From a bacterium (GTDB lineage: Bacteria; Krumholzibacteriota; Krumholzibacteriia; LZORAL124-64-63), in NCBI GenBank assembly GCA_030591105.1, contig JAUVBS010000016.1:1-13084 (forward strand): 13,084 bases of DNA, given 5' to 3'. Position 1 is the first letter of the stretch; every line of letters begins with the position of its first letter. Position numbers and translations under genes: made by a program. The notes under the pieces were generated by a model. The model made no database searches, had not been told where the DNA came from, and worked only from the letters and a program-made list of their open reading frames with translations. Shown here piece by piece: positions 7,288 through 13,084 of this stretch.

Positions 7288-7787
7288 GACTGGCCTCCTT
7301 CCGGTATGCTACCGGTTGTGAAAACCTCTTCCCAACCGGCCAACAACCGCACGATTTGCCGCCCCATGGCTCCGTACGCCTCCGGCGCGCCTCCGAAGGG
7401 GTCGTTCACCTCCTCGGCCGACGGCGTACCATGCGCCTGCGTGAGGTCTTCAACCGGCAGTCCCAGCAAACCGATCTTGCCGTCGTAGAACTCCCCAAAC
7501 CGGCTCTTGAAAAGCGCCACGTGGGTCCGGGTCATACCGATGACCCAATCCACCTGTGCGAGTAGATCGAGGCTGACCGCACGCGACGAGTGTTCGCTCA
7601 GATCCGACCCGTGCTCACGTGCGAATTCCTGCGAACCGAGCGACGCCGGTTGCCCCGGCACGGCCTGCAATCCCGCAGACAGATAGCGTACGCCGACGCC
7701 GGCGTGAGTGTGGCAGGCCATCGCTTCGGCCAGCGGGCTGCGGCAGGTGTTACCCGTACATAAGAACAGGACACAAAACGGTCGCAA
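7284..7787 (-). CDS. Low-molecular-weight protein phosphatase, YwlE-like (possible protein-arginine phosphatase)
   Basis: A cysteine phosphatase of the LMW-PTP fold. The chosen TTG start at 7787 gives MRPFCVLFLCTGNTCRSPLAE (167 residues). A longer in-frame reading from 7841 exists, but a candidate promoter covers 7812-7841 and AGAGGAT lies five bases before the TTG. Seen: P-loop CTGNTCRS with nucleophile Cys10, Arg16 and Thr14; RYLSAGL (34-40); and the acid loop NDPFGG with Asp129. In the family, Bacillus YwlE dephosphorylates phosphoarginine and has CTGNTCRS and DPFGG, with the Thr in the P-loop setting arginine specificity; tyrosine phosphatases usually have Ile/Leu there. Function as an arginine phosphatase is inferred from these residues and from its YwlE-like neighbourhood. 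A tyrosine phosphatase or arsenate-reductase-like role is less likely. It overlaps rpiB by four bases. Confidence 0.88.
   Translation of the reverse strand: MRPFCVLFLCTGNTCRSPLAEAMACHTHAGVGVRYLSAGLQAVPGQPASLGSQEFAREHGSDLSEHSSRAVSLDLLAQVDWVIGMTRTHVALFKSRFGEFYDGKIGLLGLPVEDLTQAHGTPSAEEVNDPFGGAPEAYGAMGRQIVRLLAGWEEVFTTGSIPEGGQS
7294..7300 (-). promoter_or_regulatory. Ribosome binding site deciding the GTG start of rpiB
   Basis: AAGGAGG on the minus strand, a full Shine-Dalgarno match, six bases before the GTG at 7287. It lies inside the end of the phosphatase gene, so the two genes are translationally linked. Confidence 0.85.
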
Positions 7788-7792
7788 CGCTG

Positions 7793-7799
7793 ATCCTCT
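7793..7799 (-). promoter_or_regulatory. Ribosome binding site deciding the TTG start of the phosphatase gene
   Basis: AGAGGAT on the minus strand, five bases before the TTG at 7787. No ATG lies near the conserved VLFLCTGNTCRS start, and family members begin only a few residues before this motif. Confidence 0.6.
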
Positions 7800-7811
7800 C
7801 GTACCCGGGCG

Positions 7812-7841
7812 AAGATAAGCTGTGCGCGGGGAGCGCGTCAA
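7812..7841 (-). promoter_or_regulatory. Candidate promoter for the phosphatase-rpiB-glyA-nrdR-tatC run
   Basis: Minus strand: TTGACG at 7836-7841 (five of six) and TATCTT at 7812-7817 (four of six), 18 bases apart, in the gap of about 100 bases after tsaC. A transcript would start near 7805, just ahead of the ribosome site and TTG at 7787, which excludes the longer reading of the phosphatase gene from this transcript. Confidence 0.5.
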
Positions 7842-7891
7842 GCGACGCCAAAGGACGTAATCGCCTGCCAGACCACACAGCTACGTAGTTC

Positions 7892-8530
7892 TCACCACGG
7901 AGGTGGAGTGGCGCGGCCCGGTCGTAGCAAGCGCGGCGGCCATCCGCACAGGTCGATCAAGCTCGATGGCCCACCGCCGAGGTCGCCGCTGCTGTGCCCA
8001 TCGGCACCGGCGGTCCGGTCATCGCCCCACGTTTTCTGATCGGGGCACCACCAGCCGTCCACTTCGGCGGCGAACAGCCGTACGGCACCATCGAGATCGG
8101 TCTGCGGCGGTTCGTCGGCACGGTTGACGCTGGTCGAGACGAGCGGATAACCGACCGCGATGATAACCGCGCGGAGTAAAGATACGGCCGGCACACGCAC
8201 CGCCACAGTATCGTCGCTGCCGACGATGACGGGCAGATCGGTCCGTGCCGGTAGAATCAGCGTATGGGGACCGGGCCAGCAACGATCCGCGTATGCCGCG
8301 ACCTCGTCTGGCCAAGCGCTGGTCAGATCACGGGCCTGGTCCAGCGATCCGGCCAACACCAGGAGCGGCTTATCCAGTGACCGTCCCTTGATCCGTGCGA
8401 TGCGTGCGCTGACCTCGGGCCGGTCGGCCCGCCCGTGCAACCCCGGCAAGGTATCGGTCGGCATGACGAGAACTGCCCCACCACGCAAGGCCGTCGTCAC
8501 TTCGTCCAGGTTGCAGAGCGCCGGCGCCAA
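7892..8530 (-). CDS. tsaC: L-threonylcarbamoyladenylate synthase (YrdC/Sua5 type)
   Basis: Makes threonylcarbamoyl-AMP from threonine, bicarbonate and ATP, the first step of the t6A modification of ANN-decoding tRNAs. Seen: MPTDTLPGLHGRA, RIKGRSLDKPLLVL (the KxR motif), CWPGPHTLILPAR, VAVRVPAVSLLRA and LVSTSVNRADEPPQTDLD (STSxN motif), then a C-terminal region with SSLIDLCGWPPRLLRPG. There is no good ATG. The open frame begins at a TTG at 8584 inside purE; I prefer the TTG at 8530, three bases after the purE stop, which gives 212 residues (E. coli TsaC has 190). The ribosome site is weak for either, so the start is uncertain. The Sua5 C-terminal domain is absent, so this is the short YrdC/TsaC form. 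TsaB, TsaD and TsaE are not in the window. Confidence 0.92.
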   Translation of the reverse strand: MAPALCNLDEVTTALRGGAVLVMPTDTLPGLHGRADRPEVSARIARIKGRSLDKPLLVLAGSLDQARDLTSAWPDEVAAYADRCWPGPHTLILPARTDLPVIVGSDDTVAVRVPAVSLLRAVIIAVGYPLVSTSVNRADEPPQTDLDGAVRLFAAEVDGWWCPDQKTWGDDRTAGADGHSSGDLGGGPSSLIDLCGWPPRLLRPGRATPPPW

Positions 8531-8531
8531 G

Positions 8532-9023
8532 TCACTTGCCGCCCCCGGCCAGTTCCTGCCGGTAAGCCACCAGCGCCGCCGCAACCGCAGGGTCGCTCAG
8601 CGCCAGTATGCGCGCCGCCAGTACCGCGGCGTTGCGCGCTCCGGGCGTGCCGATCGCCACGGTCGCCACCGGTACCCCCGGCGGCATCTGGACGATGGAG
8701 AGCAGGGCATCCACACCGGCGAGCGGTCCCGCCGCCACCGGGACACCGATCACCGGTCGGTCGGTCAGCGACGCCACCACACCGGGTAGGTGAGCGGCCA
8801 TACCGGCGACTGCCACGTAGATCTCGGTACCCTGTTTGTCGGCCTGCCGCACGATACGGCGCAACCGCTCCGGTTGGCGGTGAGCCGAAGCGACCTCGAC
8901 CGCGTAGTCGAGCCCGAAGCGCTCGAGCAACGCTCCCATCGGCTCGACGTGCGGCAGATCGGATTTGCTGCCGAGCAGTACCAAGACACGGACCGCGGTC
9001 TTGGGCTGGGTTCGTTGCGCCAT
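8532..9023 (-). CDS. purE: N5-carboxyaminoimidazole ribonucleotide mutase
   Basis: Rearranges N5-CAIR to CAIR in de novo purine synthesis. Seen: VLVLLGSKSDLPHVEPM (13-29), VASAHRQPERL (44-54) with catalytic-site His48, VAGMAAHLPGVVASLTDRPV (72-91) with His78, GVDALLSIVQMPPGVPVATV (103-122) and GARNAAVLAARILAL. These are class I features (SAHRxP, AAHLPG, LSIVQMP), which implies a PurK partner elsewhere; no purK is visible here. Length 163 is normal. The ATG at 9023 follows the purD stop by four bases and has AGGAGGGG inside the purD end (9031-9038) as ribosome site, so purD and purE are translationally coupled. Confidence 0.97.
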   Translation of the reverse strand: MAQRTQPKTAVRVLVLLGSKSDLPHVEPMGALLERFGLDYAVEVASAHRQPERLRRIVRQADKQGTEIYVAVAGMAAHLPGVVASLTDRPVIGVPVAAGPLAGVDALLSIVQMPPGVPVATVAIGTPGARNAAVLAARILALSDPAVAAALVAYRQELAGGGK

Positions 9024-9027
9024 GGGA

Positions 9028-10350
9028 TCACCCCTCCTGCGATTCGGCCGCGGCGATGTCGCGGCGGTAGGTTAAACCGTCGAAGTGGACATCGGCGAGT
9101 TGCCCATATGCGCGGGTACGCGCTTCGCTCAAGCTGGTGCCGGCGCCGACCGCACCGAGCACGCGGCCTCCCGACGTGACCAGCTCTCCGTCGCGCCGCG
9201 TCGTCCCGGCCTGGATGATCCACGCTTCGTCCTGACGATCCTCCGGCAGCTGGATCGCAGCCCCCTTCGCATAACTACCCGGGTAGCCCTCAGCCGCACC
9301 AACGACGACCACACAGTGACGGGACCAGTCGGTCACGCCACCGCCGGACCAGCCGCTGGGTCCGACCTCGCTCTCGTGCAGACCCTGCAGGTAGCGGTCC
9401 AGATCTCCCGTGGCCGTGGCGTGTACGAGCTCCAGGAAATCGCCTTGCATCAGCGGCAGCACAACCTGGGTTTCCGGGTCTCCGAATCGGCAATTGAATT
9501 CGAGCACCCGCGGCCCACCGGGTGTCAGGATCAAACCGGCGTACAGCACACCGCGGTACGGGATGTCGCGTCGGCGCAGCTCGGCGAGCGTCGGTGTGAT
9601 GACCTGGGCGTCGATCTGCCTGTATAGTTCCTTCGGTAGAGCAACCGACGCAAAGGCCCCCATGCCACCGGTATTCGGGCCGGTGTCGCCCTCACCGATA
9701 CGCTTGTGGTCACGACTAGGTGCCAGCAGGGCGCAACTATGGCCGTCGGTGATCGCAAGTACCGACAGCTCCGGCCCGAACAGGCACTCTTCGATCAAAA
9801 TGCGCAGGCCGGCCGATCCGAATTTCTGCTCCTGCAGACAGCTGCGGATATGCGTTTCCGCTTCGTCCCGGGTCGCACAGACAGCAACCCCTTTGCCCGC
9901 CGCTGCACCGATCGCCTTGACGACCACCGGTAGGTCGATCTTGTCGAGGTAGTCCAGGGCTGCGTCGACACTGCTGAAAGCCTGGTAGCGCGGTGTCGGC
10001 ACCCCCGCGGCAGCCATCACTTCCTTGGCGTACTCCTTGTCGCCCTCGAGCCGAGCCCCGAGCGCACCAGGTCCGAATACAGCCAGACCGGACCGACGTA
10101 AATCGTCAGCGAGCCCGGCGATGAGTGGATCTTCCGGCCCCACTATGACCAGATCGATCCCTTCCCGTCGGCAGGCAGCCACTACTTCTGGATTATTGCT
10201 GGTATCGACGGTGAGGTTTCGGGCCAGCAGCGCCGTCCCCGGATTACCTGGAGCGACGTAGAGCTCCGTGTCGCCGGCTGCAGCGGCGAGCTGTCTGATC
10301 AGCGCATGCTCGCGACCGCCCGATCCGACAACGAGTACTTTCATCGACAT
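9028..10350 (-). CDS. purD: Phosphoribosylamine--glycine ligase (GAR synthetase)
   Basis: Joins glycine to phosphoribosylamine with ATP, step two of purine synthesis. Seen: KVLVVGSGGREHALI (4-18), IVGPEDPLIAGLADDL (69-84), VFGPGALGARLEGDKEYAK (91-109), the ATP-grasp glycine loop AAAGKGVAV (149-157), KRIGEGDTGPNTGGMGAF (216-233) and VLEFNCRFGDPETQVVLPL (282-300). The product is 440 residues, slightly longer than the common length near 425. Residues 145-154 read KAIGAAAGKG where KADGLAAGKG is usual. The ATG at 10350 has GGGAGGG seven bases upstream, and a candidate promoter lies at 10378-10406. Glycine for this step comes from glyA, further down the same strand. Confidence 0.98.
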   Translation of the reverse strand: MSMKVLVVGSGGREHALIRQLAAAAGDTELYVAPGNPGTALLARNLTVDTSNNPEVVAACRREGIDLVIVGPEDPLIAGLADDLRRSGLAVFGPGALGARLEGDKEYAKEVMAAAGVPTPRYQAFSSVDAALDYLDKIDLPVVVKAIGAAAGKGVAVCATRDEAETHIRSCLQEQKFGSAGLRILIEECLFGPELSVLAITDGHSCALLAPSRDHKRIGEGDTGPNTGGMGAFASVALPKELYRQIDAQVITPTLAELRRRDIPYRGVLYAGLILTPGGPRVLEFNCRFGDPETQVVLPLMQGDFLELVHATATGDLDRYLQGLHESEVGPSGWSGGGVTDWSRHCVVVVGAAEGYPGSYAKGAAIQLPEDRQDEAWIIQAGTTRRDGELVTSGGRVLGAVGAGTSLSEARTRAYGQLADVHFDGLTYRRDIAAAESQEG

Positions 10351-10357
10351 AGAAGTG

Positions 10358-10364
10358 CCCTCCC
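10358..10364 (-). promoter_or_regulatory. Ribosome binding site of purD
   Basis: GGGAGGG on the minus strand, seven bases before the ATG at 10350. It selects that ATG over the second ATG two codons later. Confidence 0.75.
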
Positions 10365-10377
10365 GATTACTACGGCT

Positions 10378-10406
10378 ACGATACCGCAGAGATCGGCCAC
10401 GGACAA
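10378..10406 (-). promoter_or_regulatory. Candidate sigma70-type promoter for purD-purE-tsaC
   Basis: Minus strand: TTGTCC at 10401-10406 as -35 and TATCGT at 10378-10383 as -10, separated by 17 bases; four of six consensus bases in each. It lies in the gap between the aminotransferase stop and the purD start, 28 bases before the purD ATG. Sequence match only. Confidence 0.4.
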
Positions 10407-10456
10407 TCGGAAAGCACGGTCCGAGTCCCGAGCAGCAATCCAGGGGCGAGGCCCTA

Positions 10457-11620
10457 CTAGCTCACCGCCGCGGCAAACGCGGCAACCCGCTCGAGGGCCT
10501 TATTGAGGTTCTCCTGGCTGTTGGCGTAGCTGAATCGTAGATATCCTTCGCCGAACGCGCCGAACGAGGTCCCCGCCAGCGCGGCAACACCGAACTCGTC
10601 GAGCAGGATGGTCTCGCACTCCTTACGCGTCTTACCGAGCCCCGTGATGTTCGCAAAGACGTAGAAGGCGCCCCGCGGCCGCAAGCAAGTGATACCAGCG
10701 ATGGCATTCAGTCCGTCGACCAGCAGGTCGCGCCGCCGACCGAACTCCGCGACCATGGTCTGCACGCCGTCCTGCGGTCCGGTCAGTGCCTCGGCACCGG
10801 CGATCTGCGTGAACGTCGCGGTGCAACTTGTACAGTTGGTCTGCAACTTCGCCACGGCCTCGGCCAACGGTTGCGGCATGATACCGTAACCCAGCCGCCA
10901 CCCGGTCATGGCGTAGGTTTTCGAGTGTCCATCGAGGAGGATCGTCCGTTCGAGCATACCCGGCCGCGTGGTAATCGACTCGTGCACACCGTCGTAGACT
11001 ATCTTGCTGTAGATCTCGTCCGACAGCACCCAGAAGTCGTGCGCGACCGCCAGGGCAGCAATGGCGTCGAGGTCGGCGGCCGTCAGCACGCCTCCGGTCG
11101 GATTCTGCGGCGAGTTGATGATCAGCATTTTGGTCTTGTCGCTGACCAACCGCTCGAGGTCCGCGATATCGAAGGAGAACTCCTTCTCTTCCGCCAGTTT
11201 CAACGGTACGGCCTTCGCCCCGAGAAAATTGATCACCGACTCGTAGATCGGAAAACCGGGGTTGGGATAGATGACATCGTCACCCTCGTCGACCAGCGCG
11301 GTCAAAGGGAAATAGATGATCGGCTTGCCACCGGGCACGATCACGACATTCTCCGGACCGACATCGATACCCCGATCAGCCGCGATGTAATCGGCGAACG
11401 TCTGGCGCACTTCGGGCAAACCGGCAGCCGGGCCGTAGTGCGTGTAACCGCCACGCAACGCCTCGATCGCCTTCTCGACGATGTTGGGCGGTGTGTCGAA
11501 ATCGGGTTCGCCGATTTCCAGGTGGACGACATCGTGCCCCTTTGCCTCGAGCGCCTTGGCGCGCGCGAGCACGACGAAGGCGGTCTCGGTCCCTAGTCTC
11601 TGCATTCGCTTGGCCAGCAT
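10457..11620 (-). CDS. PLP-dependent aminotransferase (class I/II, aspartate aminotransferase-like)
   Basis: A fold-type I transaminase of the aspartate/alanine/aromatic subgroup I-gamma type. Seen: HLEIGEPDFDTPPNIVEKAI (33-52), YTHYGPAAGLPEVRQ (59-73), PGGKPIIYFPL (96-106), YPNPGFPIYESV (118-129), INSPQNPTGGVL (168-179) with Asn173, VLSDEIYSKI (198-207) with Asp201 and Tyr204, the PLP-lysine motif DGHSKTYAMTGWRLGYG with Lys234, and the substrate-carboxylate Arg362 in YLRFSYA. The 387-residue length is normal. ATG at 11620 with AGGGGAG seven bases upstream. The amino donor cannot be told: aspartate, alanine or aromatic are all possible in this subgroup. The 106-base gap to purD holds a candidate promoter. 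No recognised amino-acid biosynthesis gene adjoins it. Confidence 0.95.
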   Translation of the reverse strand: MLAKRMQRLGTETAFVVLARAKALEAKGHDVVHLEIGEPDFDTPPNIVEKAIEALRGGYTHYGPAAGLPEVRQTFADYIAADRGIDVGPENVVIVPGGKPIIYFPLTALVDEGDDVIYPNPGFPIYESVINFLGAKAVPLKLAEEKEFSFDIADLERLVSDKTKMLIINSPQNPTGGVLTAADLDAIAALAVAHDFWVLSDEIYSKIVYDGVHESITTRPGMLERTILLDGHSKTYAMTGWRLGYGIMPQPLAEAVAKLQTNCTSCTATFTQIAGAEALTGPQDGVQTMVAEFGRRRDLLVDGLNAIAGITCLRPRGAFYVFANITGLGKTRKECETILLDEFGVAALAGTSFGAFGEGYLRFSYANSQENLNKALERVAAFAAAVS

Positions 11621-11627
11621 GGTGGCA

Positions 11628-11634
11628 CTCCCCT
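11628..11634 (-). promoter_or_regulatory. Ribosome binding site of the aminotransferase gene
   Basis: AGGGGAG on the minus strand, seven bases before the ATG at 11620. It supports this start over the second ATG (residue 6). Confidence 0.7.
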
Positions 11635-11640
11635 CTGGTC

Positions 11641-11679
11641 AGCCAACCGCGGTGGCTGTAATACGTTACGCCGACAGCC
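11641..11679 (-). promoter_or_regulatory. Two overlapping hairpins in the aminotransferase leader
   Basis: Minus strand: hairpin A pairs GGCTGT (11674-11679) with ACAGCC (11654-11659), 14-base loop; hairpin B pairs AGCCA (11653-11657) with TGGCT (11641-11645), 7-base loop. Both use the same AGCC bases, so only one can form at a time. They end six bases before the ribosome site at 11628-11634. Arms are short and regulation is only a possibility. Confidence 0.3.
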
Positions 11680-11715
11680 GGTCGACACGATTTTGGCGCT
11701 CGCTTTCAGACCGCA

Positions 11716-11744
11716 AACGTAGAGCGGCGTCCCGCGTAAGTCAA
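11716..11744 (-). promoter_or_regulatory. Candidate promoter for the aminotransferase gene
   Basis: Minus strand: TTGACT at 11739-11744 (five of six) and TACGTT at 11716-11721 (three of six), 17 bases apart, about 95 bases before the aminotransferase ATG. The -10 is weak. A 12-base perfect palindrome lies 12 bases upstream of the -35. Confidence 0.35.
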
Positions 11745-11756
11745 GGTACGCAAACC

Positions 11757-11768
11757 ACTTTCGAAAGT
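11757..11768. promoter_or_regulatory. 12-base palindrome ACTTTCGAAAGT, possible operator
   Basis: Perfect palindrome about 30 bases after the barrel-gene stop and just upstream of the candidate promoter of the aminotransferase gene. Position would suit a dimeric regulator. It has no T-run to make it a convincing terminator. Function not shown. Confidence 0.3.
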
Positions 11769-11796
11769 CTGGAAAATGCCGTCGAAGTTAACTGGG

Positions 11797-13084
11797 TCAC
11801 CATTTATACGTACCACGTACCCATAGCTCCCGTAAGGTCGTGGCCGGCGGGGCTGAGGATTCTGACTGATACAGCAACGCGGAACGGTCCGGCCGACGCA
11901 GCGACACGGCCAGCTGCCAGTGCCACCCCACCACCAATCGTTGCAGACCACAGATCAGCTCCTCGCGCCAACGTCCCCAGTGCCGCAACGTAGAGAGACC
12001 CGGGAGCGGCGCCGCGACACCGACCAGATCGACGTCTGCTCCCCAGGCCGCCGACCACCCCACGCGCAGTAACCAATTTCCGGTCAATGCGATTTCTCCG
12101 CGCGATTCGAGCAGGCTGCGCCGGCGTGGTACCGCACGGCCGGAGTCGACCATGGTTCGCAATCCGAGCAGACACATCCAGCCGTCGCCGTAGCGGCGTA
12201 GATGGGCCGCGAGCAGTCGTCTGTCCTGTCGCTGTACTTCACGCGGTGGCACCCACGGTTCGCTGGCGGCGATCGCCGCCGCGCTGGATCCTCGCCAGCG
12301 GTAGTCGAGGGTCAATCGCCAGCCCGAAGCCGGTCGCACCTCGAAGGCAACGCCGAAAGTCGCTCGGCGTCGGTCCGCCGGTATCGCCGCGATCGATTCA
12401 CGTACCCTCGAGCCGGCCAGCAGAGCGGCGACGACGGTAGCGCTCGTCGGTTTCCAGCGCCCCCTCACCGCCCAGCCCGAGCCGTCGTGCCGAGGCAGAG
12501 CAGCCGGCCGCAGACCGAACGGAGGTGCCGTGCCCGTGCGCGATCCGGCGATCTGACCTTCGAGGAGACCGTGCCTTCCGATCACACGCACCCGGGCTGA
12601 CCAGAGTGGCGCCAGCCGTCTACCTTGGTCGGCAAGGAGGATCGATCTGGCGCGCCGCCACACCGCCAGCTCGACGTCGGCTTCGATGCGAAGCGTGGCG
12701 TCGGTTTTCAGGCCATGGCGCCAGGCACCGCTCAAACTGAAACCGTCGCCACCAGCGGCCCGGCCCACCAGGAGTGAACCTCTCGCGTTGGTGCCTCGCC
12801 CGGACACCCGGCCCCACATCACCGGCGAATCCCGACCGGCGGCCCCGCCCACGCTGCCGGCAAGAACCGAAACCTCGAGGGTGTCGTTCCACCAACCGAT
12901 CTCGCTACCGAGAACGGTGCGACGCTGCAACACGGCATAGGTCCCGGACGGCCCCGCCGAGCCGGGCGCCAGACTGGCTGTCGCACTCAACGATCGCCAC
13001 CGCGACGGGCCGGCGCAGATCAATCCGAATCCGTGATGCCAGCCGATGGTCCCGGCCATGAGACGCCAGCGTGGACGCTCAGCC
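11797..13084 (-). CDS. Probable outer-membrane beta-barrel protein, 5' end beyond the window
   Basis: The frame is open from the right edge to the TGA at 11797 and has no convincing start; the first ATG at 13059 has in-frame codons upstream, so this is a C-terminal part of at least 428 residues. Seen: many short stretches with alternating hydrophobic residues that look like amphipathic beta strands, for example FSLSGAWRHG, LRIEADVELAVWR, WRLTLDYRWRG and WHWQLAVSLRR, rich in Trp, Arg and Gly. The last strand LWVRGTYKW ends in an aromatic residue, as outer-membrane proteins recognised by the BAM machinery do. The segment near the edge (GTIGWHHGFGLICAG) resembles the GxxxxxFGQGLxLG-type stretch that I associate with barrel proteins carrying an N-terminal helix-hairpin-helix domain in Bacteroidota-like bacteria; that is from memory and cannot be tested here. 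Specific function unknown. Confidence 0.62.
   Translation of the reverse strand, partial: AERPRWRLMAGTIGWHHGFGLICAGPSRWRSLSATASLAPGSAGPSGTYAVLQRRTVLGSEIGWWNDTLEVSVLAGSVGGAAGRDSPVMWGRVSGRGTNARGSLLVGRAAGGDGFSLSGAWRHGLKTDATLRIEADVELAVWRRARSILLADQGRRLAPLWSARVRVIGRHGLLEGQIAGSRTGTAPPFGLRPAALPRHDGSGWAVRGRWKPTSATVVAALLAGSRVRESIAAIPADRRRATFGVAFEVRPASGWRLTLDYRWRGSSAAAIAASEPWVPPREVQRQDRRLLAAHLRRYGDGWMCLLGLRTMVDSGRAVPRRRSLLESRGEIALTGNWLLRVGWSAAWGADVDLVGVAAPLPGLSTLRHWGRWREELICGLQRLVVGWHWQLAVSLRRPDRSALLYQSESSAPPATTLRELWVRGTYKW

Noticed and set aside
10440..10456. GGGC-CTC-GCCC hairpin after the aminotransferase stop as a terminator
   Set aside because: The stem is only four bases and no run of T follows on the minus strand.
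10871..11596. Long plus-strand open frame (241 codons) opposite the aminotransferase gene
   Set aside because: It is the antisense shadow of a complete gene with all PLP-enzyme motifs; its translation shows no recognisable family.
1..13084. CRISPR arrays, insertion sequences, tRNA or rRNA genes, phage or defence genes
   Set aside because: No regularly spaced repeats, transposase motifs, cloverleaf-like segments or defence-family motifs were found; nearly the whole window is occupied by housekeeping genes.

Overview
This is an ordinary-looking, gene-dense chromosomal segment of a GC-rich bacterium. Every convincing gene lies on the minus strand, so transcription runs from the right edge (13084) to the left edge (1). 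Nearly all genes are single-copy housekeeping genes, with no phage, transposon, CRISPR or RNA gene visible. I cannot name the organism. A Bacillus-like phosphatase/rpiB/glyA order, an argS followed by a PfkB-type kinase, and an apparent outer-membrane barrel together suggest a Gram-negative, deep-branching lineage (FCB-type candidate phyla are one possibility). That is an inference of low confidence.

Layout in transcription order: a C-terminal fragment of a probable outer-membrane beta-barrel protein (right edge); an intergenic leader with a candidate promoter and two overlapping hairpins; a PLP-dependent aminotransferase; a candidate promoter; then purD, purE and tsaC, tightly packed. A second candidate promoter lies just past tsaC and starts the run of a YwlE-like low-molecular-weight phosphatase, rpiB, glyA, nrdR and tatC, which are joined by 4-base overlaps or gaps of 10-25 bases. 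After a 97-base gap come a trans-polyprenyl diphosphate synthase, rsfS, argS and a PfkB-family sugar kinase, again nearly contiguous.

Functionally the segment combines purine synthesis (purD, purE), one-carbon supply to purines and thymidylate (glyA), pentose phosphate supply (rpiB), deoxynucleotide control (nrdR), tRNA modification and charging (tsaC, argS), ribosome silencing (rsfS), protein export (tatC) and isoprenoid quinone side-chain synthesis. The order tsaC, ywlE-type phosphatase, rpiB, glyA matches the core of the ywlC-ywlE-ywlF-glyA neighbourhood of Bacillus.

I see no undescribed system. The points most worth a second look are: (1) ArgS, whose HIGH motif reads NVVS; (2) the left edge, where PfkB homology stops abruptly at about position 115 and GC rises, suggesting a misjoin or rearrangement; (3) the phosphatase, whose P-loop carries the Thr typical of protein-arginine phosphatases; (4) the leader of the aminotransferase gene, with mutually exclusive hairpins.
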